Source: Myxococcales bacterium
Lineage (GTDB): Bacteria > Myxococcota_A > Polyangia > Polyangiales > JAFGIB01
NCBI GenBank assembly: GCA_029880325.1
Contig: JAOUOP010000015.1
Span: forward strand, 62,001 to 126,000
Length of the DNA stretch: 64,000 bases
Reading direction: 5' to 3'
The position numbers and the translations under genes were made by a program. The notes beneath the pieces were generated by a model. The model had not been told where the DNA came from. It saw only the letters and a program-made list of their open reading frames with translations, and did not search any database. Positions within the stretch are counted from its first letter, which is position 1, and every line of letters begins with the position of its first letter. Positions 1-8,665 of the stretch are shown piece by piece.

Positions 1-713
1 TCGCCGCCCCAGCGGCCCAGCACGTCCTCGCCGCGCAACATGCGCTCGAGAGCCCGCGAGACCACGCGCAGCACGGCGTCGCCGCCTTCGTGGCCGGCGC
101 TGTCGTTGATGTCCTTGAAGTGATCCAGATCGACCATCAGGAGCGCCAGCGGCGTGTGGTGGCGCTGGGCGAAGGCGACTTCGCTGCGCAGGCGGGCCTC
201 CATGTGGCGGCGGTTGAACAGCCGGGTCAGCGGGTCGCGCACCATCATGTCGTGGGTGCGGCGGGCCGCTTCGATCTCGACCTCGTCGTAGAGGGCGAAG
301 CCCAGCACGGCGCTGCCGCCCACTTCGATGCGCGAGCCGTTGCTGAGGCGCACGCGGCCGCTGACGGCCATGCCGTCCAAGCGCGTGCCGTTGGTGCTGC
401 CCAGGTCCTCGAGCCAGTACTCATCGCCCTCGCGGGCGATGCACGCGTGGCGGCGCGACAGGCCGCGGTCGTCGAGCTGGATTTGGGCCTCGCCCGAGCG
501 GCCGATCAGGATGCGCGGCGCGTCCAAGGTGAAGAGGGAGCCGGCTTCCATGCCACAGAGCACGGTCAGCACGCCCTCGGTCCGGGGCCCCGCCTGGCCC
601 GCGTCGTAATCCCTGAAGGTTGGCCGCAGGCGGCCGGTGTCGTCGCGGTTTTCGTGCAAAGTCGTGCCTCGTACTACCCCTTCAGGATGCACTGAAATGT
701 AGGATGTTGCCAT
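1..713 (-). CDS. FHA-GGDEF diguanylate cyclase, partial (C-terminus outside window)
   Basis: Read on the minus strand from ATG at 713, the frame is open to the window edge (237 codons). An FHA domain spans about residues 48-135 with the hallmarks GRSGE, LSRRH and STNGT, so it should bind phosphothreonine. A GGDEF domain follows from about residue 158 (DPLTRLFNRR, LMVDLDHFKDIND, GHEGGD). The sequence stops after RWGG, in the middle of the GG(D/E)EF active-site loop, so the catalytic signature cannot be fully read. Expected role: c-di-GMP synthesis gated by Ser/Thr kinase signalling, which fits the PknK-type kinase elsewhere in the window. No membrane segment is visible, so it is probably cytoplasmic. 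Domains are certain; activity is inferred. Confidence 0.9.
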   Translation of the reverse strand, partial: MATSYISVHPEGVVRGTTLHENRDDTGRLRPTFRDYDAGQAGPRTEGVLTVLCGMEAGSLFTLDAPRILIGRSGEAQIQLDDRGLSRRHACIAREGDEYWLEDLGSTNGTRLDGMAVSGRVRLSNGSRIEVGGSAVLGFALYDEVEIEAARRTHDMMVRDPLTRLFNRRHMEARLRSEVAFAQRHHTPLALLMVDLDHFKDINDSAGHEGGDAVLRVVSRALERMLRGEDVLGRWGG

Positions 714-1180
714 AGGGGTCGCCGTTCCACACAGAAATCGGCCGAGTGGCTTGGCATTGAAATTCCCATATTACAGGAAATATCCTTTTGTGTCGAAATT
801 CGGCTGTGCCCCCCTTCGGGCCGATTGGGAGACCGCTTTGTCGGGGCAGCGGGAAGGTGCCGCAGATGCCCCATGCCCGCAGCTGACCGCCGTTGTGAGG
901 TTGGAGCGGTCATAACTTTGAGTTTTTGCGTGTGAGTTGAGTGTGCGCGTTTCGTTCACTCGAGCGCAAGAAAACCACTTCAACCGTCCGCTGAACCGCG
1001 CACACAGTAGTAGCGAGCGCTGCCGCAAGCGCAAACTCGGGCCGCATCATCTGTCCATGTACGGCCTGTCGGCGCGATGTCGTCTGCGTTCCCACCGAAT
1101 TTCGCGATTTACTCGACAAGGCCTGTACGGGTTCTTTTTTGGTGACCTACGATCGCATCGCAACGGAAAGGCTTGATTCA
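714..1180. other. Divergent intergenic region
   Basis: This 467-bp spacer separates the leftward FHA-GGDEF gene from the rightward lipoprotein gene and must hold both promoters. The part nearest 713 is AT-richer than its surroundings (about 745-800). Short open frames here lack ribosome sites and coding character. I could not assign a convincing -35/-10 pair. Confidence 0.5.
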
Positions 1181-4100
1181 ATGCTCGTGACTTCATCGAC
1201 TGAGATCGCCGGCAGCGCATGGTGGCGCCGGAGCTGGGTTTTGGGGGCATGTCTTGTCCTGTGCGGCGCCTGCTCACACGAGGTGGAAAGCCCGAAGGTG
1301 GACATCGCCGACGACACGGCGTTTTCGCCGGATCTGGTGTGTAACGCTCAGTTGGATACGCCGGTGGTGATCGTGGGCACGGGCTTTCGTCCCGCGCCCA
1401 ACGAGACGCTTTCCAAGCCGGCGGTGTTGATCACGCCCGAGATTTCCCTGCAGCACGCCAGCGCGATCACCGGTGGCGCTGGTGGTGGTGGCGACGCGGG
1501 TGCTGGCGCTGCGAGTGCAGGCGGCGGCGAGCCCGTGGTCCTGTCCGGCGATCCCCGCGAGATGAACGCGGACGGCAACGCCGAGAACAACACCTGGCAG
1601 AGCGAAGAGCAGATGACGCTCATCGTCGACGAAGATTTGAAGCTCGCCGAGGGCATCTACGACGTCACCATCACCAACCCCGATGGCAAGCGCGAAGACA
1701 CCAGGGAGGGGGCGCTGGCGGTGATGTCGCCGCCGACCATCAGCGAAGTGATCCCGCCCTCGATCTGCGTCGATCAGAGCGACCAGGAGATGCAGTTGGT
1801 GGGCACCAACTTCCTGCGCTACGGCGAGGGTAAGCCCACGGTCACGATCATGGGCGCGGGCGATCCGCTGGTCCTGGACGTGCACACGCTGGACGGCTGC
1901 GCGGCCGTTCCGGGTCGTGCCCAAACGGCCGAGCTTTGCACCGACGCCTTCTTCACCGTGCCCATGATGGCGCTCGAGCCGGGCACCTACAGCCTGATGC
2001 TGACCAATCCGGAGCCGGCGGCGTGCAGCTCCACGGAGATGATCGAGATCGAGGTCAACCCGCCACCCCAGGTCGACGCCGTGGCGCCGCCCCAGGTCTG
2101 CTCGGGCGGCTCGATCCTGGTGGCGACCGGTCTGGACTTCCAGGACGGCGCCCGCGGCGAGCTGCGTTGCGATGGCACCGTGATCGACAGCCAGGGAACC
2201 GAGGTCAACGCGGCTGGCACCGAGATCACCATGACCTTCGGTCCCGGCGCGATTCCCGGCGTCGATTGCGACGTGGTCGTGATCAACCCGGACGGCTGCG
2301 AGGACCGGCCGCTGCCGCACGAGCAGGTGGTCGGCACCGAGGGGCCGATTCTGTTCAACGTGGCACCGCCGGTGGTCTACAACGGCATCAACACGCAGAT
2401 AAAGCTCTATGTGACCGCTCTCTTGCCGCCGTTCACCGTGACCATCGCGCCGACGGGGACGTTGGACGAGACCGAGCTGACCGCGATCGTCGATCCCGCC
2501 AACGACAGACGGCTGCAGGCGACGGTGCCGGAGGGCACGGCCGTGGGCGAGTACGATGTCATCGTGGCCGACGGCACCGGCTGCCGGGCGGTTCTACCCG
2601 AAGGGTTGACGGTGACCGACGAGGACACCATCGACGTGACCGACGTGGAGCCCGAATTCGGGCACGTGCTGGTCTCCAACGCGGTGACCATCACCGGCGC
2701 AGCCGCCGATACCTTCTCGCCGACGCCGCTGGTCTTTCTCAGCCCGGTGGGTAGCACCGACGAGCCGGCGGTGCAGCTCTTCGGCGTCAGCGTCTCGGCC
2801 GATGGCAGCTCGCTGACCGCGGTGGTGCCCGAGGGCATCAACGCGGGCAGCTACAATCTGGTGGTCGTCGACCCGGTAGGCAAGGTGGTCGGCGTGCTCG
2901 ACTCGGCGTATACGGCGACGGCCGATGCGCCGCCGGTGATCGACCGGGTCACCCCACAGTCGGTTCGTAATGGCACCGACGGGCCGTTGGGCACCCAGGT
3001 GATCACCGTGGTCGGCACGGGCTTTTCCGGGGTCACCATCGAGGCGCGCTGTCTGGCGCCGGATGGCACATCGGAGTCCCCGGCTTCCATCGGCACTTCG
3101 ACCGAGACCTGCGATGCGACGAGTGGCGAGTGCGACATCACCGTCACCTTCGACGGCAGCGGTCTGTCGCAGGGTGCGGTATGCGTGATCCGAGCCGTCA
3201 ACGGCGACGGCAGCTACGGTGATTTTTCCGCCATCGGAGTGGTCAACAGTTCCGACAACCTTGCCGACTCGCGTCCTGGCACCAACCTGATCACGGGGCG
3301 TCGTGCGCTCAACTCGGTGGCCGTGCGCGCCACGGCGGCCTCGCGTTTCGTCTATGCCCTTGGCGGTGACACCGGGCCGGCCGATCGGGCCAGTCCGCTC
3401 GACAGCGTCGAGTACGCGCCGGTCGACATCTTCGGCAACATGCAGGCCTTCCAGGAGAGTCGGCATCCGCTGCCGGAAGCACGCTCCTTCGCGGGCAGCG
3501 CGAGGGTGGGCCGCTACATCTACATCTACGGCGGATCCGACGGTGCCGATGCGCTGAGCACTGGATACCGGGCCCTGGTGTTGTCGCCGGAGGAGGCCCC
3601 CGAGATCGCCGATCTCGACCTCTGCCTCAGCGGTGGCGACAGCGACTGCTTCGAAACCGCCGATCTCGGTGATGGCATCCCGGCAGGCACCTACGCCTAC
3701 CGCGTGGCTGCGGTCATCGACCCGGCCGATCCCCAGAACCTGGGCGGCGAAACGCTGGCGGCCGACCCCATTTCGCTACGACTGCCCAACGTCATGGACC
3801 GCGGCATCCTGGTCAAGTTGATCTGGACCGCGCCGGTGGATTCGGAGGGCGATGTGCTCACCGGCATCACCGGCTACCGCATCTACCGCACCGCCGAGGG
3901 TGGCGCTGCGGGTGTCGACGAGGTGCTGATCGCCGAGGTCGGCGCCGACGCGACGACCTGGATCGACGACGGCAGCGCCGCGCTGGGAAGCGCTACGCCG
4001 ACGCCGCCGGGATCGACCAGCAGCTGGCAGGCCCTGCCGGAGCTCGCGACGCCGCGCAGTTCGCTGCAGGGTGTGGCGTCGGTCAACCCGACCAACGAAA

Positions 4101-4774
4101 GCATCTTCTACCTCTATGCCCTGGCGGGGATGGACGCAGGGATACCTGATACTTCGAATGGCACCGCCCTGGACGACTACGAGTACCTGCCCATCGACGT
4201 GGCGGCCAACGGGCGTCAAACCCTGCCCGGGGGCTGGCTACAGCCGCTCTTCGGGACCGACCCGGTGTTCACCTATGCGCGTTTCGACCACGGCGGGTGG
4301 CGGGGTGACAGCAGCGTTTCGGTGCCGACCTTCGGCGACGAGTCCTGGGTCTACGTGGGCGGCGGGCGCATCGGGTCTGCCAATGCCGACGGGCAGTCCA
4401 ATACCGAGGCGGCGCGCGTCTCTTCGACAGGATTGCTCGAGGCATTTGCAGTGGCCCACGACACGGCGCCGAGCCGCAGCGGTTTCGGCACTGCTGCTGC
4501 GGCCGACCGCCTCTTCGTCTTCGGCGGATCCGACCCGATGCCTCAGAGCAACGGTGGATCGTTCGGCTTCGACGGGGCGCCCAACCTCTTGCTCTCGAGC
4601 TTCAACAGCGAAGGAGGACTCGGAGTTGGAACCGCGCGCTACCAGATGGGCAGCACGCTCGAGAGCGCCTTCATCTTCATCGTGGGCGGCATGGACAGCA
4701 TCAACCGTGAAGGCGGCACCGGCAATATCACCGGTGGCACCGTCACCAACACCACCGCCCTTATCGTGCAGTGA
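1181..4774 (+). CDS. Large surface lipoprotein with IPT/TIG-like, fibronectin-like and Kelch-like repeats
   Basis: A 1197-residue protein. The ATG at 1181 is chosen because GGAAAG lies about 10 nt upstream and because it places a signal peptide ending in the lipobox LCGAC near residue 35; an earlier in-frame start at 1139 would extend it without benefit. The first half consists of repeated beta-sandwich units of IPT/TIG type (recurrent GTGF, GTNF, GLDF, VITNPDG-like segments). Then come Kelch-like blades (FVYALGGD, YIYIYGGSDG, RLFVFGGSD) and an intervening fibronectin-like unit around GYRIYRTAEGG. Expected location is the cell surface or outer-membrane periphery, with a binding or adhesive role. 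It is followed after 11 nt by a beta-barrel gene, so the two probably work together. Confidence 0.85.
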   Translation: MLVTSSTEIAGSAWWRRSWVLGACLVLCGACSHEVESPKVDIADDTAFSPDLVCNAQLDTPVVIVGTGFRPAPNETLSKPAVLITPEISLQHASAITGGAGGGGDAGAGAASAGGGEPVVLSGDPREMNADGNAENNTWQSEEQMTLIVDEDLKLAEGIYDVTITNPDGKREDTREGALAVMSPPTISEVIPPSICVDQSDQEMQLVGTNFLRYGEGKPTVTIMGAGDPLVLDVHTLDGCAAVPGRAQTAELCTDAFFTVPMMALEPGTYSLMLTNPEPAACSSTEMIEIEVNPPPQVDAVAPPQVCSGGSILVATGLDFQDGARGELRCDGTVIDSQGTEVNAAGTEITMTFGPGAIPGVDCDVVVINPDGCEDRPLPHEQVVGTEGPILFNVAPPVVYNGINTQIKLYVTALLPPFTVTIAPTGTLDETELTAIVDPANDRRLQATVPEGTAVGEYDVIVADGTGCRAVLPEGLTVTDEDTIDVTDVEPEFGHVLVSNAVTITGAAADTFSPTPLVFLSPVGSTDEPAVQLFGVSVSADGSSLTAVVPEGINAGSYNLVVVDPVGKVVGVLDSAYTATADAPPVIDRVTPQSVRNGTDGPLGTQVITVVGTGFSGVTIEARCLAPDGTSESPASIGTSTETCDATSGECDITVTFDGSGLSQGAVCVIRAVNGDGSYGDFSAIGVVNSSDNLADSRPGTNLITGRRALNSVAVRATAASRFVYALGGDTGPADRASPLDSVEYAPVDIFGNMQAFQESRHPLPEARSFAGSARVGRYIYIYGGSDGADALSTGYRALVLSPEEAPEIADLDLCLSGGDSDCFETADLGDGIPAGTYAYRVAAVIDPADPQNLGGETLAADPISLRLPNVMDRGILVKLIWTAPVDSEGDVLTGITGYRIYRTAEGGAAGVDEVLIAEVGADATTWIDDGSAALGSATPTPPGSTSSWQALPELATPRSSLQGVASVNPTNESIFYLYALAGMDAGIPDTSNGTALDDYEYLPIDVAANGRQTLPGGWLQPLFGTDPVFTYARFDHGGWRGDSSVSVPTFGDESWVYVGGGRIGSANADGQSNTEAARVSSTGLLEAFAVAHDTAPSRSGFGTAAAADRLFVFGGSDPMPQSNGGSFGFDGAPNLLLSSFNSEGGLGVGTARYQMGSTLESAFIFIVGGMDSINREGGTGNITGGTVTNTTALIVQ

Positions 4775-4785
4775 GGACAGCAGCC

Positions 4786-5550
4786 ATGAACAACTTCCAA
4801 GCTTCAAAGGCAATCCGCTTCAATCTGTCCATGGCGCTCGTGCTCTTCAGCGCGATGCTGCTGCTCGCCTCCGGCGTCAGCGCCCAGGAGAGCGCCTCGA
4901 TGGAGGCCGACCTCTCCAGCGCCGAGCTGGAGCCGAGCGGCGGGGAGGACAACAGCTCCGCCTTCCTGCTCGCGGGCAAGGTCGGCGGCATCGCCTCCTT
5001 CAACGGCCTCGATCCCTTCGTGCACGGCGGCATCGAGCTGGGTTGGGTCTTCGGTGGCACCGGGCGCAGCATGGCCGCCTTGCTGCAGGTCGAATACGCC
5101 GTGCCGCCGGCCGCGGGTTCGGTGACCGAGGAAGGGCTCGGGGGCGATGCCGATGCGGGCCTGCCACCGCGCGTACCCGACGAGACCTACAAGTGGAAGA
5201 TCGTTCAGAAGGAGCTCGTCTTCCAGCCCACGTTCATGTATCGACTGACCGGCATCAGCGGGTCGATCACGCCCTACGCCGGCATCGGTCCGCGCATCTA
5301 CCTGCTGGAGAGCGTGGTTTGGGGCACGGCGGGCGACAAGGACGGGTCCGGCACCCAGCCCATCGGTGACACCTACGAGCGCTCCACCAAGTGGGGCCTG
5401 GGCGTGCCGCTGGGTGCTGAGCTGGCCCTGGGCCCCGGCGGTCTTTTTGCCGAGCTGCTCTTCCAGTGGGGTCCCTTCGAGCACGAAACCACCGGCAAGA
5501 CCCACCTGGGTGGCGGCAGCCTCTTCCTGGGCTACCGCGCGCTGCTCTGA
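4786..5550 (+). CDS. Predicted outer-membrane beta-barrel protein
   Basis: 254 residues from ATG 4786, with GAGGA immediately after the preceding stop as ribosome site. An N-terminal signal peptide (hydrophobic MALVLFSAMLLLASG, cleavage near SAQE) is followed by a mature protein of alternating aromatic and glycine-rich strands (GGIELGWVF, GIGPRIYLLE, LFLGYRALL) ending in a hydrophobic terminal strand, as in small outer-membrane barrels. It is co-transcribed with the large lipoprotein 11 nt upstream; a membrane anchor or export role for that protein is an inference. No specific family is recognised. Confidence 0.75.
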   Translation: MNNFQASKAIRFNLSMALVLFSAMLLLASGVSAQESASMEADLSSAELEPSGGEDNSSAFLLAGKVGGIASFNGLDPFVHGGIELGWVFGGTGRSMAALLQVEYAVPPAAGSVTEEGLGGDADAGLPPRVPDETYKWKIVQKELVFQPTFMYRLTGISGSITPYAGIGPRIYLLESVVWGTAGDKDGSGTQPIGDTYERSTKWGLGVPLGAELALGPGGLFAELLFQWGPFEHETTGKTHLGGGSLFLGYRALL

Positions 5551-5834
5551 AGCCGCACGGCCGCGGCGACGCGGCCGAAGCTTCGGCGACTTGTAAAAGG
5601 AACTTCGTCATCGGTCGCGCCGCGGCCGATGACGAACGCGCGAAGGCGCGCGCGCGTCGCATGGCGAGTCTGGGTCACATCGGGTCGGGTCCTTCAGGCC
5701 GCGCTCACCGAGCTGGCGCTCGTTCGCACCGCTGTTCGTCCATGCGATGTGGTCAGGGCGGTCGGGCGCCGCGCCCGCGTGCTGGGCATGGGGGGGTACG
5801 CTGCGGCAGCACTTGCGGAGCTACCCAGGCTCGA
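5551..5834. other. GC-rich intergenic stretch
   Basis: Between the barrel gene and the 168-bp repeat. The frames here are very Arg/Ala-rich and lack ribosome sites. I see no gene and no terminator with a T-run. Confidence 0.4.
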
Positions 5835-6002
5835 CTAGATGTGCTCGGCGGGAGTCATGATCCGCTCTCGGGTCCGCTACGGCGCCAGCTGCGGCGTCCG
5901 GCCCCCTTGAAATACGCGGAGTATTCCGGCGCAGGCCGTCCTTGCATCTGCCATCGTATCGACCCCGATCATCGGCTCAGCACTCCCGCCGAGCACATCG
6001 AG
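5835..6002. repeat. 168-bp palindromic element, family A copy 1
   Basis: Ends are CTAGATGTGCTCGGCGGGAG and its inverse, with one mismatch in the outermost bases on the right (CGAG instead of CTAG). A second copy at 60117-60284 differs at only 7 of 168 positions. The two halves are also imperfectly complementary inward, so the whole unit can fold as one long hairpin with AATACGCGGAGTATT near the tip. It ends 12 bp upstream of the ATG of the next gene and occupies the place of a ribosome-binding site. No ORF inside. Best guess: a non-autonomous transposable element (MITE) or structured RNA cassette. Confidence 0.85.
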
Positions 6003-6014
6003 TCATCTTTGTCC

Positions 6015-6869
6015 ATGGCTGACAAACCGCGCGTGACAATTCGTGAGAACGTGGTCTTTGCCCGGGCCGGCGAGCGCGAGCTGCTGTGCGACGTCTTCAC
6101 TCCGCCAGCCGAGCCGGACGGCGCCGGCGCCCCGCGCCCCGGCGTGCTCCTGGTGCACGGTGGCGGTTGGCGCGGCGGCGACAAGCTGCAGATGCGCGCC
6201 TATGGCATCCAGCTCGCGCTTGAGGGCTTCGTCTGCATCTCCTCGAGCTATCGTCTGACCCCGCAGGCGCCCTGGCCGGCGCAGATCCACGATGTGAAGG
6301 CGGCCCTTCGCTATGTGCATAGCCACGCGGAGGAACTCGGTATCGACCCCCGGAAGCTCGCCGCGATGGGCGCCTCGGCGGGCGCGCACCTGATCCTGCT
6401 CGCGGCGGGCACGGTGGGCCACCCCGAGTTCGAGGGCGACGGTGACCACGCGGGCGCGGCCACGGCGGTGGCGGCCGCTGTGGGCATCGTCTCGCCGACC
6501 GTGCTGGCGCCGCGCGGCACGCGCCTCAGCGGCAGCGTGCCTGCCCGGGCGTTGATGGAAGACGACGACGAGGCCGCGGCCGCCCTCGCCAGCCCCATCA
6601 CCCACGTGCGTGCTGGCTATCCGCCCACCTTCCTGATCACGGGTAGCGCCGACAAGCTCGTACCGCCCAGCTCGAGCATGCGCATGTACGAGGCGCTGGC
6701 CGCGGCGGGCGTGCCCACCGAGCTGCACATCTACCCCGATCAGCCCCACACCTTTGTGGCCCAGAAGCGCTTCCACCGCCTGACCTGCAAAGAGATCTCG
6801 CTTTTCCTTCAGCGCTACCTGGGCCTCATGCCCCACGTGGACCCGTCCCTCGCCCGCGCCACCGACTGA
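6015..6869 (+). CDS. Alpha/beta hydrolase of the esterase/lipase (HSL-like) type
   Basis: 284 residues from ATG 6015. The oxyanion-hole motif HGGGW (about residue 50), nucleophile elbow GASAGAH, acid SADKLVP and terminal histidine in QPHTF give a complete catalytic set of the hormone-sensitive-lipase/BD-FAE-like esterases. No signal peptide, so cytoplasmic. Substrate unknown, probably a small ester. No recognisable ribosome site lies between the family A repeat and the ATG, so the element may have displaced the native leader. The open frame continues upstream through the element, but that part has no coding character. Confidence 0.85.
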   Translation: MADKPRVTIRENVVFARAGERELLCDVFTPPAEPDGAGAPRPGVLLVHGGGWRGGDKLQMRAYGIQLALEGFVCISSSYRLTPQAPWPAQIHDVKAALRYVHSHAEELGIDPRKLAAMGASAGAHLILLAAGTVGHPEFEGDGDHAGAATAVAAAVGIVSPTVLAPRGTRLSGSVPARALMEDDDEAAAALASPITHVRAGYPPTFLITGSADKLVPPSSSMRMYEALAAAGVPTELHIYPDQPHTFVAQKRFHRLTCKEISLFLQRYLGLMPHVDPSLARATD

Positions 6870-6933
6870 CGACCATGGGGCCGGGTGCGACAGCCCAGAA
6901 GGGGCGTGCGAGGGGGGGCCAGCGCGTCTTGCG

Positions 6934-6999
6934 CCGTGACCAGCCTGTACGCGGGTCCCGGCCGATTCCGGACGGGACCCGCGTACAGGCTGGTCACGG
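6934..6999. repeat. Perfect 26-bp inverted repeat with 14-nt loop
   Basis: Arms 6934-6959 and 6974-6999 are exactly complementary (CCGTGACCAGCCTGTACGCG...). It lies 64 bp after the esterase stop and 2 bp beyond the tail of an IS256-type transposase remnant. There is no T-run, so it is not a textbook terminator. It may be a fused pair of insertion-sequence ends or a REP-like hairpin. Confidence 0.85.
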
Positions 7000-7001
7000 T
7001 G

Positions 7002-7109
7002 AAACTTCACGTTCTCGATAACCTTGGCCAAAAGGTCGTGGCCGTTGAGGCGACGCCACTTCTTCTCGGCCTCGAGGGCGAGCCTGAAGACCATCGTAGC
7101 CGCCGACAT
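7002..7109 (-). pseudogene. C-terminal remnant of an IS256-family (Mutator) transposase
   Basis: The minus strand encodes a segment with the signature of the extreme C-terminus of IS256-type transposases (AEKKWRRLNGHDLLAKVI, ending ENVKF). Only about 36 residues remain; the DDE catalytic region and inverted-repeat ends are gone, and the normal stop is replaced by the adjacent hairpin. It marks an old insertion. Confidence 0.7.
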
Positions 7110-7385
7110 GGCGGCTTTCGGCGGTACGGTCGTCGCCCTGGGTGATGGTCTCGACGCTCAGTGGGTCACTGTCGGCTTGCTACGCTTGGAGGCGGCGGGG
7201 CAGGAGCGTGCCGAGGATGATTTATTTCACATTGCGCGTCGGTGGGAGCGCTCGGTCTGCTCCATAGGGTGGCGGCCGCCACCCCTGCGCCGGCGGCCGC
7301 CGCTTGGGAGGCGTGGTGTTGCGTCGTAAGTGCTTGAAATGACTGGTGCCCGATTCCGGCATGGCGCTTGCTCTGCCCGCCGGGC

Positions 7386-8312
7386 ATGACACTCGCTCGC
7401 CCAGTCCTCCCCGGCAAGACCTACATGCTGACCCGGCGCGTCACCCGTCGGCACTGGCTCTTGAGGCCCGATGCCGACGGCACCTCGCAGCAGATCTACC
7501 TCTACACGCTCGGCTACAACGCCAACCAGCACGGCATCCTGGTGCACAACCTCTGCCAGATGTCCTCGCACGATCACGAGACCATCACCGACGTCCTGGG
7601 CACGCTACCGCTCTTTCTCGAGGGCTTCCATCGCGACTTGGCCAACGCCATGAAGTGCCACCGCGGCTGGCCGGGGGAGTTTTACGATAAGCATCAGACC
7701 TCGAGGGTAGAACTCACCTGCCCAGCGGCCATCAGGGAGAAGATGGCCTATGTCGCCGTCAATCCCACGGACTGCGGTGGTGTCTTCGACTACGAGGCTT
7801 GGCCTGGCGTGACGGTCAAGTGCAATGAAATCGGAGAGAAGGTCTTCGTGGTCAAGAGGCCCGAGGTCTACTTCGACCCGAACAACAAGGTGAAGAACTG
7901 GCCCGACGAGATCGAGCTGCGCATCGTGATGCCCCAGGTGTTGCTGCTCGAGTACGGCGGGCTCGAGGAAGCGCAGCGGGCGCTGAAATCGCGCTGCGAA
8001 GAGCTGGCCAAGGAGGCCCGCGCCAAGCGCCACCAGCTCGGGCTCGCCTATGGCACTCCGGCCAGCGCCGTACAGTCAAAGTTCACGCGTCGGTCGAGCA
8101 GCCATGAGGTCTTCGGCGCGTTGAACCCGACCTTCGCCACCGGCGGTGATCCCGAGGCCGCCGAACAGGCACGCGAAGCTCGCGCGCAGTTCTTGAGCGA
8201 ATATGCCCGATGCAAGGCGCTGTGGCGCGCCGGCGATCGAGACGTCATCTGGCCAGCTGGAACGTGGGAGATGAGGGTGCTCCATCGGTGTCGCTGTCAC
8301 CCTCCTCCATAA
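7386..8312 (+). CDS. Y1/HUH transposase-like protein (RAYT / IS200-like family)
   Basis: 308 residues from ATG 7386 (a TTG at 7368 is possible but less likely). The N-terminal half follows the Y1 transposase layout: KTYMLTRRVTRRHWLLRPD, then MSSHDH in place of the usual MSNHYH (the two histidines of the HUH metal site are kept), then MAYVAVNP where the family has a LAYVLANPV-type segment. The C-terminal part carries the family ending PAGTWEMRVLH but finishes in a short unusual tail. The substituted motif suggests a domesticated or decaying transposase. Related proteins process REP-type palindromes; the 26-bp hairpin 390 bp upstream is a possible partner. Confidence 0.75.
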   Translation: MTLARPVLPGKTYMLTRRVTRRHWLLRPDADGTSQQIYLYTLGYNANQHGILVHNLCQMSSHDHETITDVLGTLPLFLEGFHRDLANAMKCHRGWPGEFYDKHQTSRVELTCPAAIREKMAYVAVNPTDCGGVFDYEAWPGVTVKCNEIGEKVFVVKRPEVYFDPNNKVKNWPDEIELRIVMPQVLLLEYGGLEEAQRALKSRCEELAKEARAKRHQLGLAYGTPASAVQSKFTRRSSSHEVFGALNPTFATGGDPEAAEQAREARAQFLSEYARCKALWRAGDRDVIWPAGTWEMRVLHRCRCHPPP

Positions 8313-8462
8313 CTCTGGCGCAGCTTCGGTCAATCGCGTGCCTGGTTCGAGCCCGGGCACGCATTGGTGCGTCCGGCGGCTGGTTGGGGGTGTAAACTTG
8401 TAGTCTGGGTGCGTGTTGGAGCGCCGTTTTTCTGCTCCGCGCGCCGCTTCAGCCCCCGCGCT

Positions 8463-8610
8463 CACCTCGCCGGCAGCGCCAGCAGCCGCCGCGACCTCTG
8501 ATCCTGCCCCGACGCCCATGGACGGATCTTCCAGATGCACACCTCGCCGGCAGCGCCAGCAGCCGCCGCGACCTCTGATCCTGCCCCGACGCCCATGGAC
8601 GGATCTTCCA
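8463..8610. repeat. 71-bp perfect direct repeat, two copies
   Basis: Units 8463-8533 and 8540-8610 are identical and separated by 6 bp. Each ends in CGGATCTTCCA. They lie in the unit-rich stretch between the Y1 gene and a beheaded kinase gene. Confidence 0.9.
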
Positions 8611-8664
8611 CGGATCTTCCAAATCGGATCTTCCGGACGGATCTTCCCCGTCTCCGGATCTTCC
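8523..8664. repeat. Cluster of six CGGATCTTCC decamers
   Basis: Exact copies start at 8523, 8600, 8611, 8625, 8638 and 8655. The last five are spaced 11-17 bp apart with unrelated spacers. The cluster ends one base before recognisable kinase coding sequence starts. Function unknown. Confidence 0.9.
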
Positions 8665-8665
8665 G

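Noticed and set aside
740..800. Sigma-54 or sigma-70 promoter near TTGGCATTGAAATTCCC
   Set aside because: The GG/GC spacing for sigma-54 is not met and the -35/-10 spacing is about 12 bp. No reliable assignment.
8336..8362. tRNA-like T-arm (CCTGGTTCGAGCCCGGG)
   Set aside because: The sequence is a simple GCGTGCC/GGCACGC hairpin after the Y1 gene. There is no D-arm, anticodon arm or acceptor pairing upstream, so it is not a tRNA.
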